Positions 1 to 10,401 of a DNA stretch of 64,000 bases are shown here, in pieces; the first letter of the stretch is position 1, and every line of letters begins with the position of its first letter. The notes beneath the pieces were generated by a model, which did not search any database, was not told the DNA's origin, and saw only the letters and a program-made list of their open reading frames with translations. The translations under genes and the position numbers were made by a program. The stretch comes from Solea solea. Lineage: Eukaryota; Chordata; Actinopteri; Pleuronectiformes; Soleidae. Location: the NCBI RefSeq assembly GCF_958295425.1, contig NC_081152.1, positions 124,001-188,000 on the forward strand, read 5' to 3'.

Positions 1-105
1 TCTGACAACTTCAAATGGAGAGCGTAGATCAGTGTGTGAGCCATTAAAACCTGATTGTGAGGACCAGAGACACATGGTGAGTTTCAAAGGGAACTCCTGC
101 AGGAA
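1..105 (+). other. Linker end of an E/F module (cut by window start)
   Basis: This matches the last 105 bp of the other E/F modules and ends with a splice-donor-like ACATG/GTGAGT (GTGAGT at 77-82) just before the S segment. The copy differs from most by 'attaaaacc' instead of 'attacaacc'. Confidence 0.85.
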
Positions 106-878
106 CCTGATCTTCATTCACTACTGCCACCAGGGCCACTGCCCCTCTTGGGTTGCTTCCAACTCATCCTGAAAAGGGAACAAACACATGTTCAGTGTTT
201 TCAGTCTATTCAGACAAATCATTCAACTTAAAAAAGAAAACATGATGTCATCATCACTACTTGCGATGCAATAGTCAAATAGAAGCACTGTCAATAAAAA
301 GGTAAACATGTTGCATGTATTATTTGTGAAATGTGGCGTTGTTTGTAGTTTAGTGTGTTTCCGCGTTTTCACGGCAGGGATGGCGTCTGCTGAGACGCTG
401 GTTCCGCGGCTGCTGTGCGTTTGGCGCTGCGGCGGCGGTACGTGTCGTGTTTGCACTGACTGTGTGCCCCGCCGCGCGGCTTAAGTGAGGACCGACACGC
501 GCCGGGCCGAGGTGGGATCTCGGTGCCGTGTGCTGTGGCTGCGGTACGTGTCGCAACTGAGGAGCCTGGTGGTTCAGCGGCAGCGGTGCGCCGGAGTGTG
601 GATATGGAGTGGCTCGGGAACAAACACACGTTCAGTGTTTTCAGTGTATTCAGACAAATCATTCAACTTAAAAAAGAAAACATGATGTCATCATCACTAC
701 TTGCGATGCAATAGTCAAATAGAAGCACTGTCAATAAAAAGGTAAACATGTTGCATGTATTATTTGTGAAATGTGGCGTTGTTTGTAGTTTAGTGTGTTT
801 CCGCGTTTTCACGGCAGGGATGGCGTCTGCTGAGACGCTGGTTCCGCGGCTGCTGTGCGTTTGGCGCTGCGGCGGCGG
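106..878. repeat. GC run 1: S + B + truncated B
   Basis: S is 106-175, a full 440-bp B is 176-615, and a second B starts at 616 with the same GGGAACAAACAC start and breaks off near 878 inside the GGCGGCGG tract, where it joins segment X. CpG-rich. The first B carries 'tgcactgac' where most copies have 'tgcgctgac', a CpG-loss change. Confidence 0.9.
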
Positions 879-1083
879 TGCGTGTCCTCACTTAAACTGT
901 GAGGACTGTACTCATGAGTTTATTTGTCAATGTGTGCCGTGATTTCATAGCGCTGTCCACGGTGCTGAAATGAGCCTCGGTGTCGGCAGCGTCACAGGGT
1001 GACCTCATTTTATATTTCCAGATTGTGGCTATGTTTGCACTGAGTGTGTTTCTTTAATTTCAACAATGTAGCCATAATGGTCT
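879..1083. repeat. Segment X linking GC run 1 to C1
   Basis: Begins TGCGTGTCCTCACTTAAAC, contains the palindrome ACTCATGAGT and an acceptor-like TTTATATTTCCAG, and ends at 'ataatggtct'. The same sequence lies inside every E/F module, where it continues into 'ctggttttatg' instead of into C. This copy has 'ctttaattt' where the E/F versions have 'ctttcattt'. Confidence 0.88.
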
Positions 1084-1221
1084 CCAACAACGGTGAACAA
1101 AACAAACGCCACAGAAGCTGCAGTGCAAACTCCACCCACCTATAGCTGCAGAGGAAAAACTACATGTCTACTATAAACTGCTTTCTATATTCCTTCCTGG
1201 TTGGATTTAAACACACATCTG

Positions 1222-1591
1222 CCAATTTATTAGGTACACATTTTCTGTTTATGAACACACTGATTGAAGGAGCCAATCACATGGCAGTAAGTCATTGCAT
1301 TTAGGCAGGTAGACATGATCAGGACGCCCAAATCAAGTTCAAACAGACTATCAGCATTAGGAAGAAAGGTGATTCAAGGAGCTTTTAATGTGGCATGGTT
1401 ACTGGTAGTATTTTTACAAACTGCTTGCACAACCACGGTGTGACAAACAGAAAATATCCAGTGATGCCATGTTGAGGTCAAAGATCAGCAGAAAGGCCAT
1501 GCTAAGAAAGCAAAAGGAACTCAAATCAGCGCAACCAAAGTGTGCAGAACACCATCTGAAGGCACAACACATTGAACCTTGCCGAAAAATG
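1222..1591 (+). mobile_element. Tc1/mariner-type transposon fossil (5' part), in C1
   Basis: The stretch starts with a worn terminal-repeat motif (CCAATTTATTAGGTAC, expected near CCACTTTATTAGGTACACC), continues with the leader 'ggagccaatcacatggcag', and then matches the start of a fish Tc1-like transposase (GGAAGAAAGGTGAT, encoding the KKGD-like start; TGTGGCATGGTTACTGG; GCACAACCAC; GTGTGCAGAACACCATCTG). The transposase ATG is lost (ATTAGG in its place), an in-frame TAA follows soon after, there are internal deletions, and the catalytic two-thirds and the right terminal repeat are missing. It is dead and travels as a passenger of the array. Family assignment is from memory of the consensus, not from a search. 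Confidence 0.75.
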
Positions 1592-1786
1592 ACTGCCTCC
1601 GACGGGAACGCGCATCGGTTAAGAGGTAGTGAGCGTAGGTCTACTGGTAGATATAATACTGTATACAGGGTACACCCTATAAGTCGTTGTTTGAAGGAGC
1701 GATACTGACCAAATTCATTGTACATGCACCTGTTTTCCTCGACTGCTAATGCTGAAAAGATAGAGAATGTAAGCCCTAACAATCCA

Positions 1787-1849
1787 GAGTTACAGGGTGC
1801 AGTCACTTCTCGGCAGGCCCTGCCGAAATGTGACAGCACCCTGTAACTC
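1787..1849. repeat. 63-bp foldback hairpin in C1
   Basis: Two arms of about 31 bp pair with few mismatches: outer GAGTTACAGGGTGC with GCACCCTGTAACTC (14 bp perfect), inner CGGCAGG with CCTGCCG around a one-base centre. On each side lies a direct near-copy of 'actgaccaaattcattgtac', so the foldback sits between duplicated flanks. Confidence 0.88.
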
Positions 1850-2166
1850 TTTATTGCAAGAAGCAATATTGACCAAATTCACTGTACATGCACCTGGTTT
1901 CCTCTACTTTCCTCTCCTCTACTGATTCTTCCAATTAGCCACTCACAGTGTGACTCCTGGCTGCTGAGTTAGTTAGCACCAGTTAGTTACTAGAAACCCA
2001 AGCCTTTTTAGATGATTTATATTAATAAATACACCATTAAATAATGACTTCAGTGTCATTAATTATTTAAATTAATAAATAGCCTTTTCAATAATTACTT
2101 ACATCACATTGGTTTTCTTAGGTTACAAAATACTAACCTGGGTTTTTTTCGTCATCACTTAGTAAC

Positions 2167-2169
2167 AAC

Positions 2170-2219
<50 letters not shown>

Positions 2220-2226
2220 GAATAAT
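2167..2226. repeat. (AAT)n microsatellite in C1
   Basis: The longest copy of the trinucleotide tract in the window, interrupted by one AAG near its right end. The homologous tracts range from about 24 to 60 bp. Confidence 0.95.
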
Positions 2227-2406
2227 ATTCAGTGGAGCTCCACTTCAGGTTTTACTTGATACTCATTCCAAACTAAATGTTTATTTAAATATTAGTTTAA
2301 ATGTCATATGATAAAAAAAAAGTGTTAAAGTTTGAGTGTACACTTACAATTAAGTGTTAAGTGTGTTTGTTTCTGTTTGGTTGTGATGAGTTTCTGTTGT
2401 ACTCAC

Positions 2407-2478
2407 ACCAGCAAACCAAATCCAGTTCAGTCCGTCCATGAATACCAGTCCGGGTTTTGTAGCAGGTTTGCGTTGATG
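2407..2478 (-). other. Splice-flanked exon-like segment, C version (in C1)
   Basis: Read on the minus strand, a pyrimidine-rich tract ending CTCTGTTTGCAG precedes base 2478, and a GTGAGTAC donor begins at 2406. The enclosed segment is 72 nt. Two of its three frames are open; one reads HQRKPATKPGLVF then MDGLNWI. The nearest upstream donor on the same strand is GTAAG at 2591-2595, with the P1 cassette behind it. The same signals recur in every C copy and in the diverged D-linked version. The product is unrecognised, and without transcript evidence this remains a model. Confidence 0.35.
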
Positions 2479-2636
2479 CTGCAAACAGAGAGTGAGACAC
2501 AAACAGGTGACTGTGATCGTTTCATTAAAGACAAGAGATGAGAAGAAGACTGATGTCAGTGAAGAAACAAGGAAACAAAGTAACGTCAAACTTACATCTG
2601 TGATCTGTCCCTCTGGTGCGGCTGTCAACACAGGAG

Positions 2637-2699
2637 TTTAAATATTGGCACAATGGTCAGCCAATCAGGTGTGAAAGCTTGAAATGTTTGGGGCGGGGC
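2637..2699 (-). promoter_or_regulatory. P1 promoter-like cassette
   Basis: Read leftward: GC box GCCCCGCCCC (2690-2699), an inverted CCAAT (2661-2665), a direct CCAAT touching the TATA-like TATTTAAA (2637-2644), then about 40 bp to a GTAAG donor (2591-2595). Read rightward, the same GC box faces the CpG-rich module, so use in both directions is possible. The order and spacing fit a vertebrate Pol II promoter; activity is inferred. Confidence 0.5.
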
Positions 2700-2847
2700 T
2701 TATTATTGAAAACATGTGCGCTGTGACTGAGGAGCCTGGTGGTTCAGTGGCTGCGGTGCGCGTTGAGCCGGAGTGTGGATATGGAGTGTGCGCCTGTGTG
2801 CCGCGCCACGCCACGCCGCGGCTTAAGTGAAGACCGACACGCGCCGG
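2645..2847. repeat. E1, truncated and fused into an A unit
   Basis: Starts as a normal E module after P1. At the shared 'gaggtgggat' it continues into 'ctcggtgccgtg' of unit A, where other E copies read 'cctggcggggcc'. It therefore lacks the X-like part and the AT-rich tail. This is the only E copy joined to A in this way, a recombinant within shared GC sequence. It also has a tandem CCACGC slip near 2806-2818. Confidence 0.85.
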
Positions 2848-5395
2848 GCTGAGGTGGGATCTCGGTGCCGTGTGCTGTGGCTGCGGTACGTGTGGCAACT
2901 GAGGAGCCTGGTGGTTCAGCGGCTGCGGTGCGCGTCGCGCCGTTGTGCGGATATGGAGGGTGCGCCTGTGCGCTGCGCCACGCCGCGCGGCTTAAGTGAA
3001 GACTGACACGCGCCGGGCCGAGGCGGGGCCGGGCGCACCGCACTTTTTTTATGAAGTTAATGTTGAGAATGTATCTTGAATGTATCTCGGTTTGCGCGGG
3101 CTCCGTGGCTGCTGTGCGCTCCGTGCGCTCCGCGGCTGCGGTTCCGGTGCCGTGCGCTGCGGCGGCGGTACCTGTCGTAACTGGGGAGCCTTGTGGTTCC
3201 GCGGCCGCGGTGCGTGTCCTCACTTAAACTGTGAGGACTGTACTCAGGCCAGTAAACTAACCTGATCTTCATTCACTACTGCCACCAGGGCCACTGCCCC
3301 TCTTGGGTTGCTTCCAACTCATCCTGAAAAGGGAACAAACACATGTTCAGTGTTTTCAGTGTATTCAGACAAATCATTCAACTTAAAAAAGAAAACATGA
3401 TGTCATCATCACTACTTGCGATGCAATAGTCAAATAGAAGCACTGTCAATAAAAAGGTAAACATGTTGCATGTATTATTTGTGAAATGTGGCGTTGTTTG
3501 TAGTTTAGTGTGTTTCCGCGTTTTCACGGCAGGGATGGCGTCTGCTGAGACGCTGATTCCGCGGCTGCTGTGCGTTTGGCGCTGCGGTGGCGGTACGTGT
3601 CGTGTTTGCGCTGACTGTGTGCCCCGCCGCGCGGCTTAAGTGAGGACCGACACGCGCCGGGCCGAGGTGGGATCTCGGTGCCGTGTGCTGTGGCTGCGGT
3701 ACGTGTGGCAACTGAGGAGCCTGGTGGTTCAGCGGCTGCGGCGGCGTCGCGCCGTTGTGCGGATATGGAGGGTGCGCCTGTGCGCTGCGCCACGCTGCGC
3801 GGCTTAAGTGAAGACCGACACGCGCCGGGCCGAGGCGGGGCCGGGCGCACCGCACTTTTTTTATGAAGTTAATGTTGAGAATGTATCTTGAATGTATCTC
3901 GGTTTGCGCGGGCTCCGTGGCTGCTGTGCGCTCCGTGCGCTCCGCGGCTGCGGTTCCGGTGCCGTGCGCTGTGGCGGCGGTACCTCTCGTAACTGGGGAG
4001 CCTTGTGGTTCCGCGGCCGCGGTGCGTGTCCTCACTTAAACTGTGAGGACTGTACTCAGGCCAGTAAACTAACCTGATCTTCATTCACTACTGCCACCAG
4101 GGCCACTGCCCCTCTTGGGTTGCTTCCAACTCATCCTGAAAAGGGAACAAACACATGTTCAGTGTTTTCAGTGTATTCAGACAAATCATTCAACTTAAAA
4201 AAGAAAACATGATGTCATCATCACTACTTGCGATGCAATAGTCAAATAGAAGCACTGTCAATAAAAAGGTAAACATGTTGCATGTATTATTTGTGAAATG
4301 TGGCGTTGTTTGTAGTTTAGTGTGTTTCCGCGTTTTCACGGCAGGGATGGCGTCTGCTGAGACGCTGATTCCGCGGCTGCTGTGCGTTTGGCGCTGCGGT
4401 GGCGGTACGTGTCGTGTTTGCGCTGACTGTGTGCCCCGCCGCGCGGCTTAAGTGAGGACCGACACGCGCCGGGCCGAGGTGGGATCTCGGTGCCGTGTGC
4501 TGTGGCTGCGGTACGTGTGGCAACTGAGGAGCCTGGTGGTTCAGCGGCTGCGGTGCGCGTCGCGCCGTTGTGCGGATATGGAGGGTGCGCCTGTGCGCTG
4601 CGCCACGCTGCGCGGCTTAAGTGAAGACCGACACGCGCCGGGCCGAGGCGGGGCCGGGCGCACCGCACTTTTTTTATGAAGTTAATGTTGAGAATGTATC
4701 TTGAATGTATCTCGGTTTGCGCGGGCTCCGTGGCTGCTGTGCGCTCCGTGCGCTCCGCGGCTGCGGTTCCGGTGCCGTGCGCTGTGGCGGCGGTACCTCT
4801 CGTAACTGGGGAGCCTTGTGGTTCCGCGGCCGCGGTGCGTGTCCTCACTTAAACTGTGAGGACTGTACTCAGGCCAGTAAACTAACCTGATCTTCATTCA
4901 CTACTGCCACCAGGGCCACTGCCCCTCTTGGGTTGCTTCCAACTCATCCTGAAAAGGGAACAAACACATGTTCAGTGTTTTCAGTGTATTCAGACAAATC
5001 ATTCAACTTAAAAAAGAAAACATGATGTCATCATCACTACTTGCGATGCAATAGTCAAATAGAAGCACTGTCAATAAAAAGTTAAACATGTTGCATGTAT
5101 TATTTGTGAAATGTGGCGTTGTTTGTAGTTTAGTGTGTTTCCGCGTTTTCACGGCAGGGATGGCGTCTGCTGAGACGCTGATTCCGCGGCTGCTGTGCGT
5201 TTGGCGCTGCGGTGGCGGTACGTGTCGTGTTTGCGCTGACTGTGTGCCCCGCCGCGCGGCTTAAGTGAGGACCGACACGCGCCGGGCCGAGGTGGGATCT
5301 CGGTGCCGTGTGCTGTGGCTGCGGTACGTGTCGCAACTGAGGAGCCTGGTGGTTCAGCGGCAGCGGTGCGCCGGAGTGTGGATATGGAGTGGCTC
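2848..5395. repeat. GC run 2: partial A, A, A, S+B
   Basis: Partial A is 2848-3260, A is 3261-4072 (812 bp, a one-base loss near 3738 turning GCGGTGCGCGTCG into GCGGCGTCG-like sequence), A is 4073-4885 (813 bp), S is 4886-4955 and B is 4956-5395. B joins C2 directly at 'ggctcgtt/ccaacaacgg' with no X segment. Confidence 0.92.
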
Positions 5396-5536
5396 GTTCC
5401 AACAACGGTGAACAAAACAAACGCCACAGAAGCTGCAGTGCAAACTCCACCCACCTATAACTGCAGAGGAAAAACTACATGTCTACTATAAACTGCTTTC
5501 TATATTCCTTCCTGGTTGGATTTAAACACACATCTG

Positions 5537-5906
5537 CCAATTTATTAGGTACACATTTTCTGTTTATGAACACACTGATTGAAGGAGCCAATCACATGGC
5601 AGTAAGTCATTGCATTTAGGCAGGTAGACATGATCAGGACGCCCAAATCAAGTTCAAACAGACTATCAGCATTAGGAAGAAAGGTGATTCAAGGAGCTTT
5701 TAATGTGGCATGGTTACTGGTAGTATTTTTACAAACTGCTTGCACAACCACGGTGTGACAAACAGAAAATATCCAGTGATGCCATGTTGAGGTCAAAGAT
5801 CAGCAGAAAGGCCATGCTAAGAAAGCAAAAGGAACTCAAATCAGCGCAACCAAAGTGTGCAGAACACCATCTGAAGGCACAACACATTGAACCTTGCCGA
5901 AAAATG
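5537..5906 (+). mobile_element. Tc1/mariner fossil in C2
   Basis: Same truncated, start-less transposon remnant as in C1, nearly base-for-base. Confidence 0.74.
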
Positions 5907-6101
5907 ACTGCCTCCGACGGGAACGCGCATCGGTTAAGAGGTAGTGAGCGTAGGTCTACTGGTAGATATAATACTGTATACAGGGTACACCCTATAAGTC
6001 GTTGTTTGAAGGAGCGATACTGACCAAATTCATTGTACATGCACCTGTTTTCCTCGACTGCTAATGCTGAAAAGATAGAGAATGTAAGCCCGAACAATCC
6101 A

Positions 6102-6164
6102 GAGTTACAGGGTGCAGTCACTTCTCGGCAGGCCCTGCCGAAATGTGACAGCACCCTGTAACTC
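6102..6164. repeat. 63-bp foldback in C2
   Basis: Arms identical to those in C1. Confidence 0.87.
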
Positions 6165-6917
6165 TTTATTGCAAGAAGCAATATTGACCAAATTCACTGT
6201 ACATGCACCTGGTTTCCTCTACTTTCCTCTCCTCTACTGATTCTTCCAATTAGCCACTCACAGTGTGACTCCTGGCTGCTGAGTTAGTTAGCACCAGTTA
6301 GTTACTAGAAACCCAAGCCTTTTTAGATGATTTATATTAATAAATACACCATTAAATAACGACTTAAGTGTCATTAATTATTTAAATTAATAAATAGCCT
6401 TTTCAATAATTACTTACATCACATTGGTTTTCTTAGGTTACAAAATACTGACCTGGGTTTTTTTCGTCATCACTTAGTAACAATAATAATAATAATAATA
6501 ATAATAATATTCAGTGGAGCTCCACTTCAGGTTTTACTTGATACTCATTCCAAACTAAATGTTTATTTAAATATTAGTTTAAATGTCATATGATAAAAAA
6601 AAGTGTTAAAGTTTGAGTGTACACTTACAATTAAGTGTTAAGTGTGTTTGTTTCTGTTTGGTTGTGATGAGTTTCTGTTGTACTCACACCATCAAACCGA
6701 ATCCAGTTCAGTCCGTCCATGAATACCAGTCCGGGTTTTGTAGCAGGTTTGCGTTGATGCTGCAAACAGAGAGTGAGACACAAACAGGTGACTGTGATCG
6801 TTTCATTAAAGACAAGAGATGAGAAGAAGACTGATGTCAGTGAATAAACAAGGAAACAAAGTAACGTCAAACTTACATCTGTGATCTGTCCCTCTGGTGC
6901 GGCTGTCAACACAGGAG

Positions 6918-6980
6918 TTTAAATATTGGCACAATGGTCAGCCAATCAGGTGTGAAAGCTTGAAATGTTTGGGGCGGGGC
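6918..6980 (-). promoter_or_regulatory. P2 promoter-like cassette
   Basis: GC box 6971-6980, inverted CCAAT, and TATTTAAA (minus strand) at 6918-6925 are all intact. The GTAAG donor is at 6872-6876. Confidence 0.5.
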
Positions 6981-7843
6981 TTATTATTGAAAACATGTGC
7001 GCTGTGACTGAGGAGCCTGGTGGTTCAGTGGCTGCGGTGCGCGTTGAGCCGGAGTGTGGATATGGAGTGTGCGCCTGTGTGCCGCGCCACGCCGCGCGGC
7101 TTAAGTGAAGACCAACACGCGCCGGGCTGAGGTGGGATCCTGGCGGGGCCGGGCGCACCGCACTTCCTTGTATCTAAAAAAAAAGAAGAAAAGAATGCAT
7201 TTGAAATTGTATTGTAGCTTGAGCATGCACATGAGTTCATTTGTCAATGTGTGCCGTGATTTCATAGCGCTGTCCACGGTGATGAAATGAGCCTCGGTGT
7301 CGGCAGGGTCACGGGGCCACCTCATTTTATATTTCCAGATTGTGGCTATGTTTGCACTGAGTGTGTTTCTTTCATTTCAACAATGTAGCCATAATGGTCT
7401 CTGGTTTTATGAAGTTAATGTTGAGAATGTATCTTGTCTGCGGGGAATGAGTTACTTCAACTTTAACCATTTAGGAAACCAATTAAGTTTATTAACTCAA
7501 ACAATTTAAGCATACAAAAGTATTTGATTTGAGTACAAGTAACTCAAGTATTTGTTGTTAAAGTAACTTGGGTAAAGTGCATTGTACTAATTCCATTCAG
7601 TTAATGAAAACTACTAAGTATGTGACACTTATGTGAAACGGATTTATCTGAACTGAAATGATCTTCTTTATACAAATGTTAATACTTAAGTTGAATTGAC
7701 TCTTTTCTTTCTACTAAATCAAATTATTACATTCTACTTCTGACAACTTCAAATGGAGAGCGTAGATCAGTGTGTGAGCCATTACAACCTGATTGTGAGG
7801 ACCAGAGACACATGGTGAGTTTCAAAGGGAACTCCTGCAGGAA
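6926..7843. repeat. E/F module 2
   Basis: CpG-rich half-module, then a purine-rich A/G tract near 7177-7195, an X-like segment, an AT-rich tail (about 7440-7740) and the linker. The linker frame MCEPLQPDCEDQRHMVSF runs on beyond the GTGAGT in this copy because it keeps 'ttggggctgc' (near 7888), where most copies lost a base. Confidence 0.88.
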
Positions 7844-8640
7844 CCTGATCTTCATTCACTACTGCCACCAGGGCCACTGCCCCTCTTGGGGCTGCTTCCA
7901 ACTCATCCTGAAAAGGGAACAAACACATGTTCAGTGTTTTCAGTGTATTCAGACAAATCATTCAACTTAAAAAAGAAAACATGATGTCATCATCACTACT
8001 TGCGATGCAATAGTCAAATAGAAGCACTGTCAATAAAAAGGTAAACATGTTGCATGTATTATTTGTGAAATGTGGCGTTGTTTGTAGTTTAGTGTGTTTC
8101 CGCGTTTTCACGGCAGGGATGGCGTCTGCTGAGACGCTGGTTCCGCGGCTGCTGTGCGTTTGGCGCTGCGGCGGCGGTACGTGTCGTGTTTGCGCTGACT
8201 GTGTGCCCCGCCGCACGGCTTAAGTGAGGACCGACACGCGCCGGGCCGAGGTGGGATCTCGGTGCCGTGTGCTGTGGCTGCGGTACGTGTGGCAACTGAG
8301 GAGCCTGGTGGTTCAGCGGCTGCGGTGCGCGTCGCGCCGTTGTGCGGATATGGAGGGTGCGCCTGTGCGCTGCGCCACGCCGCGCGGCTTAAGTGAAGAC
8401 CGACACGCGCCGGGCCGAGGCGGGGCCGGGCGCACCGCACTTTTTTTATGAAGTTAATGTTGAGAATGTATCTTGAATGTATCTCGGTTTGCGCGGGCTC
8501 CGTGGCTGCTGTGCGCTCCGTGCGCTCCGCGGCTGCGGTTCCGGTGCCGTGCGCTGCGGCGGCGGTACCTGTCGTAACTGGGGAGCCTGGTGGTTCGGCG
8601 GCCGCGGTGCGTGTCCTCACTTAAACTGTGAGGACTGTAC
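7844..8640. repeat. GC run 3: single A unit
   Basis: One A unit that ends by reading 'gtactcatgag' into X, instead of 'gtactcaggccag' into another S. One CpG-loss change ('ccgcacgg' at about 8211) marks it. Confidence 0.9.
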
Positions 8641-8812
8641 TCATGAGTTTATTTGTCAATGTGTGCCGTGATTTCATAGCGCTGTCCACGGTGCTGAAAT
8701 GAGCCTCGGTGTCGGCAGCGTCACAGGGTGACCTCATTTTATATTTCCAGATTGTGGCTATGTTTGCACTGAGTGTGTTTCTTTCATTTCAACAATGTAG
8801 CCATAATGGTCT
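8641..8812. repeat. Segment X into C3
   Basis: As at 879-1083, but this copy has the E/F-type 'ctttcattt' rather than 'ctttaattt'. C4's entry shares that state. Confidence 0.86.
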
Positions 8813-8950
8813 CCAACAACGGTGAACAAAACAAACGCCACAGAAGCTGCAGTGCAAACTCCACCCACCTATAGCTGCAGAGGAAAAACTACATGTCTAC
8901 TATAAACTGCTTTCTATATTCCTTCCTGGTTGGATTTAAACACACATCTG

Positions 8951-9320
8951 CCAATTTATTAGGTACACATTTTCTGTTTATGAACACACTGATTGAAGGA
9001 GCCAATCACATGGCAGTAAGTCATTGCATTTAGGCAGGTAGACATGATCAGGACGCCCAAATCAAGTTCAAACAGACTATCAGCATTAGGAAGAAAGGTG
9101 ATTCAAGGAGCTTTTAATGTGGCATGGTTACTGGTAGTATTTTTACAAACTGCTTGCACAACCACGGTGTGACAAACAGAAAATATCCAGTGATGCCATG
9201 TTGAGGTCAAAGATCAGCAGAAAGGCCATGCTAAGAAAGCAAAAGGAACTCAAATCAGCGCAACCAAAGTGTGCAGAACACCATCTGAAGGCACAACACA
9301 TTGAACCTTGCCGAAAAATG
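8951..9320 (+). mobile_element. Tc1/mariner fossil in C3
   Basis: Same 5' remnant with the worn TTATTAGGTACAC end and the broken transposase start. Confidence 0.74.
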
Positions 9321-9515
9321 ACTGCCTCCGACGGGAACGCGCATCGGTTCAGAGGTAGTGAGCGTAGGTCTACTGGTAGATATAATACTGTATACAGGGT
9401 ACACCCTATAAGTCGTTGTTTGAAGGAGCAATACTGACCACATTCATTGTACATGCACCTGTTTTCCTCGACTGCTAATGCTGAAAAGATAGAGAATGTA
9501 AGCCCGAACAATCCA

Positions 9516-9578
9516 GAGTTACAGGGTGCAGTCACTTCTCGGCAGGCCCTGCCGAAATGTGACAGCACCCTGTAACTC
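9516..9578. repeat. 63-bp foldback in C3
   Basis: Arms unchanged relative to C1. Confidence 0.87.
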
Positions 9579-10338
9579 TTTATTGCAAGAAGCAATATTG
9601 ACCAAATTCACTGTACATGCACCTGGTTTCCTCTACTTTCCTCTCCTCTACTGATTCTTCCAATTAGCCACTCACAGTGTGACTCCTGGCTGCTGAGTTA
9701 GTTAGCACCAGTTAGTTACTAGAAACAGAAGCCTTTTTAGATGATTTATATTAATAAATACACCATTAAATAACGACTTAAGTGTCATTAATTATTTAAA
9801 TTAATAAATAGCCTTTTCAATAATTACTTACATCACATTGGTTTTCTTAGGTTACAAAATACTGACCTGGGTTTTTTTCGTCATCACTTAGTAACAACAA
9901 TAATAATAATAATAATAAGAAGAATAATATTCAGTGGAGCTCCACTTCAGGTTTTACTTGATACTCATTCCAAACTAAATGTTTATTTAAATATTAGTTT
10001 AAATGTCATATGATAAAAAAAAAGTGTTAAAGTTTGAGTGTACACTTACAATTAAGTGTTAAGTGTGTTTGTTTCTGTTTGGTTGTGATGAGTTTCTGTT
10101 GTACTCACACCATCAAACCGAATCCAGTTCAGTCCGTCCATGAATACCAGTCCGGGTTTTGTAGCAGGTTTGCGTTGATGCTGCAAACAGAGAGTGAGAC
10201 ACAAACAGGTGACTGTGATCGTTTCATTAAAGACAAGAGATGAGAAGAAGACTGATGTCAGTGAAGAAACAAGGAAACAAAGTAACGTCAAACTTACATC
10301 TGTGATCTGTCCCTCTGGTGCGGCTGTCAACACAGGAG

Positions 10339-10401
10339 TTTAAATATTGGCACAATGGTCAGCCAATCATGTGTGAAAGCTTGAAATGTTTGGGGCGGGG
10401 C
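10339..10401 (-). promoter_or_regulatory. P3 promoter-like cassette
   Basis: GC box 10392-10401 and TATTTAAA 10339-10346. The base after the inverted CCAAT is changed (CCAATCATG rather than CCAATCAGG), as in P5 and P11. Confidence 0.5.

Larger units (their letters stand above)
1084..2636. repeat. C block 1 (AT-rich module)
   Basis: Reference copy of the C module. Left to right: unrecognised 138 bp; Tc1/mariner fossil (1222-1591); two near-copies of an approximately 50-bp stretch (around 1695 and 1863) on either side of a 63-bp foldback (1787-1849); AT-rich stretch; (AAT)n microsatellite (about 2167-2226); and a right part with a minus-strand exon-like segment (2407-2478) and a GTAAG donor-like site (2591-2595). 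Open frames of 150 and 93 residues on the minus strand are conserved only because the DNA is conserved; they run antisense through the transposon fossil and the intron-like sequence. Confidence 0.92.
5399..6917. repeat. C block 2
   Basis: Same order as C1 but entered directly from unit B. The microsatellite is short (6481-6510) and lacks the AAG interruption. It carries 'gtgaataaac' near 6842 where other copies have 'gtgaagaaac'. Confidence 0.92.
8813..10338. repeat. C block 3
   Basis: Shares private changes with C4 only: 'cggttcagagg' near 9347, 'gagcaatactgaccaca' near 9426, 'gaaacagaagcc' near 9722, and an AAG-AAG interruption in the microsatellite (9896-9930). C3 and C4 are therefore sister copies although they lie 9.6 kb apart. 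Confidence 0.92.

Noticed and set aside
1414..1866. 150-residue minus-strand open frame repeated in ten C blocks
   Set aside because: It runs antisense through the Tc1 fossil and the foldback, has no recognisable domain, and its conservation equals that of the surrounding DNA.
2350..2631. 93-residue minus-strand open frame in each C block
   Set aside because: It reads through both predicted splice sites and the intron-like sequence between them, and has no domain. The spliced model explains the region better.
3080..3265. Gly/Cys/Arg-rich plus-strand frames (MYLGLRGLRGCC...) in every A unit
   Set aside because: Short frames produced by GCG/CGC-rich DNA, overlapping the longer minus-strand frame. 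No domain and no consistent start context.
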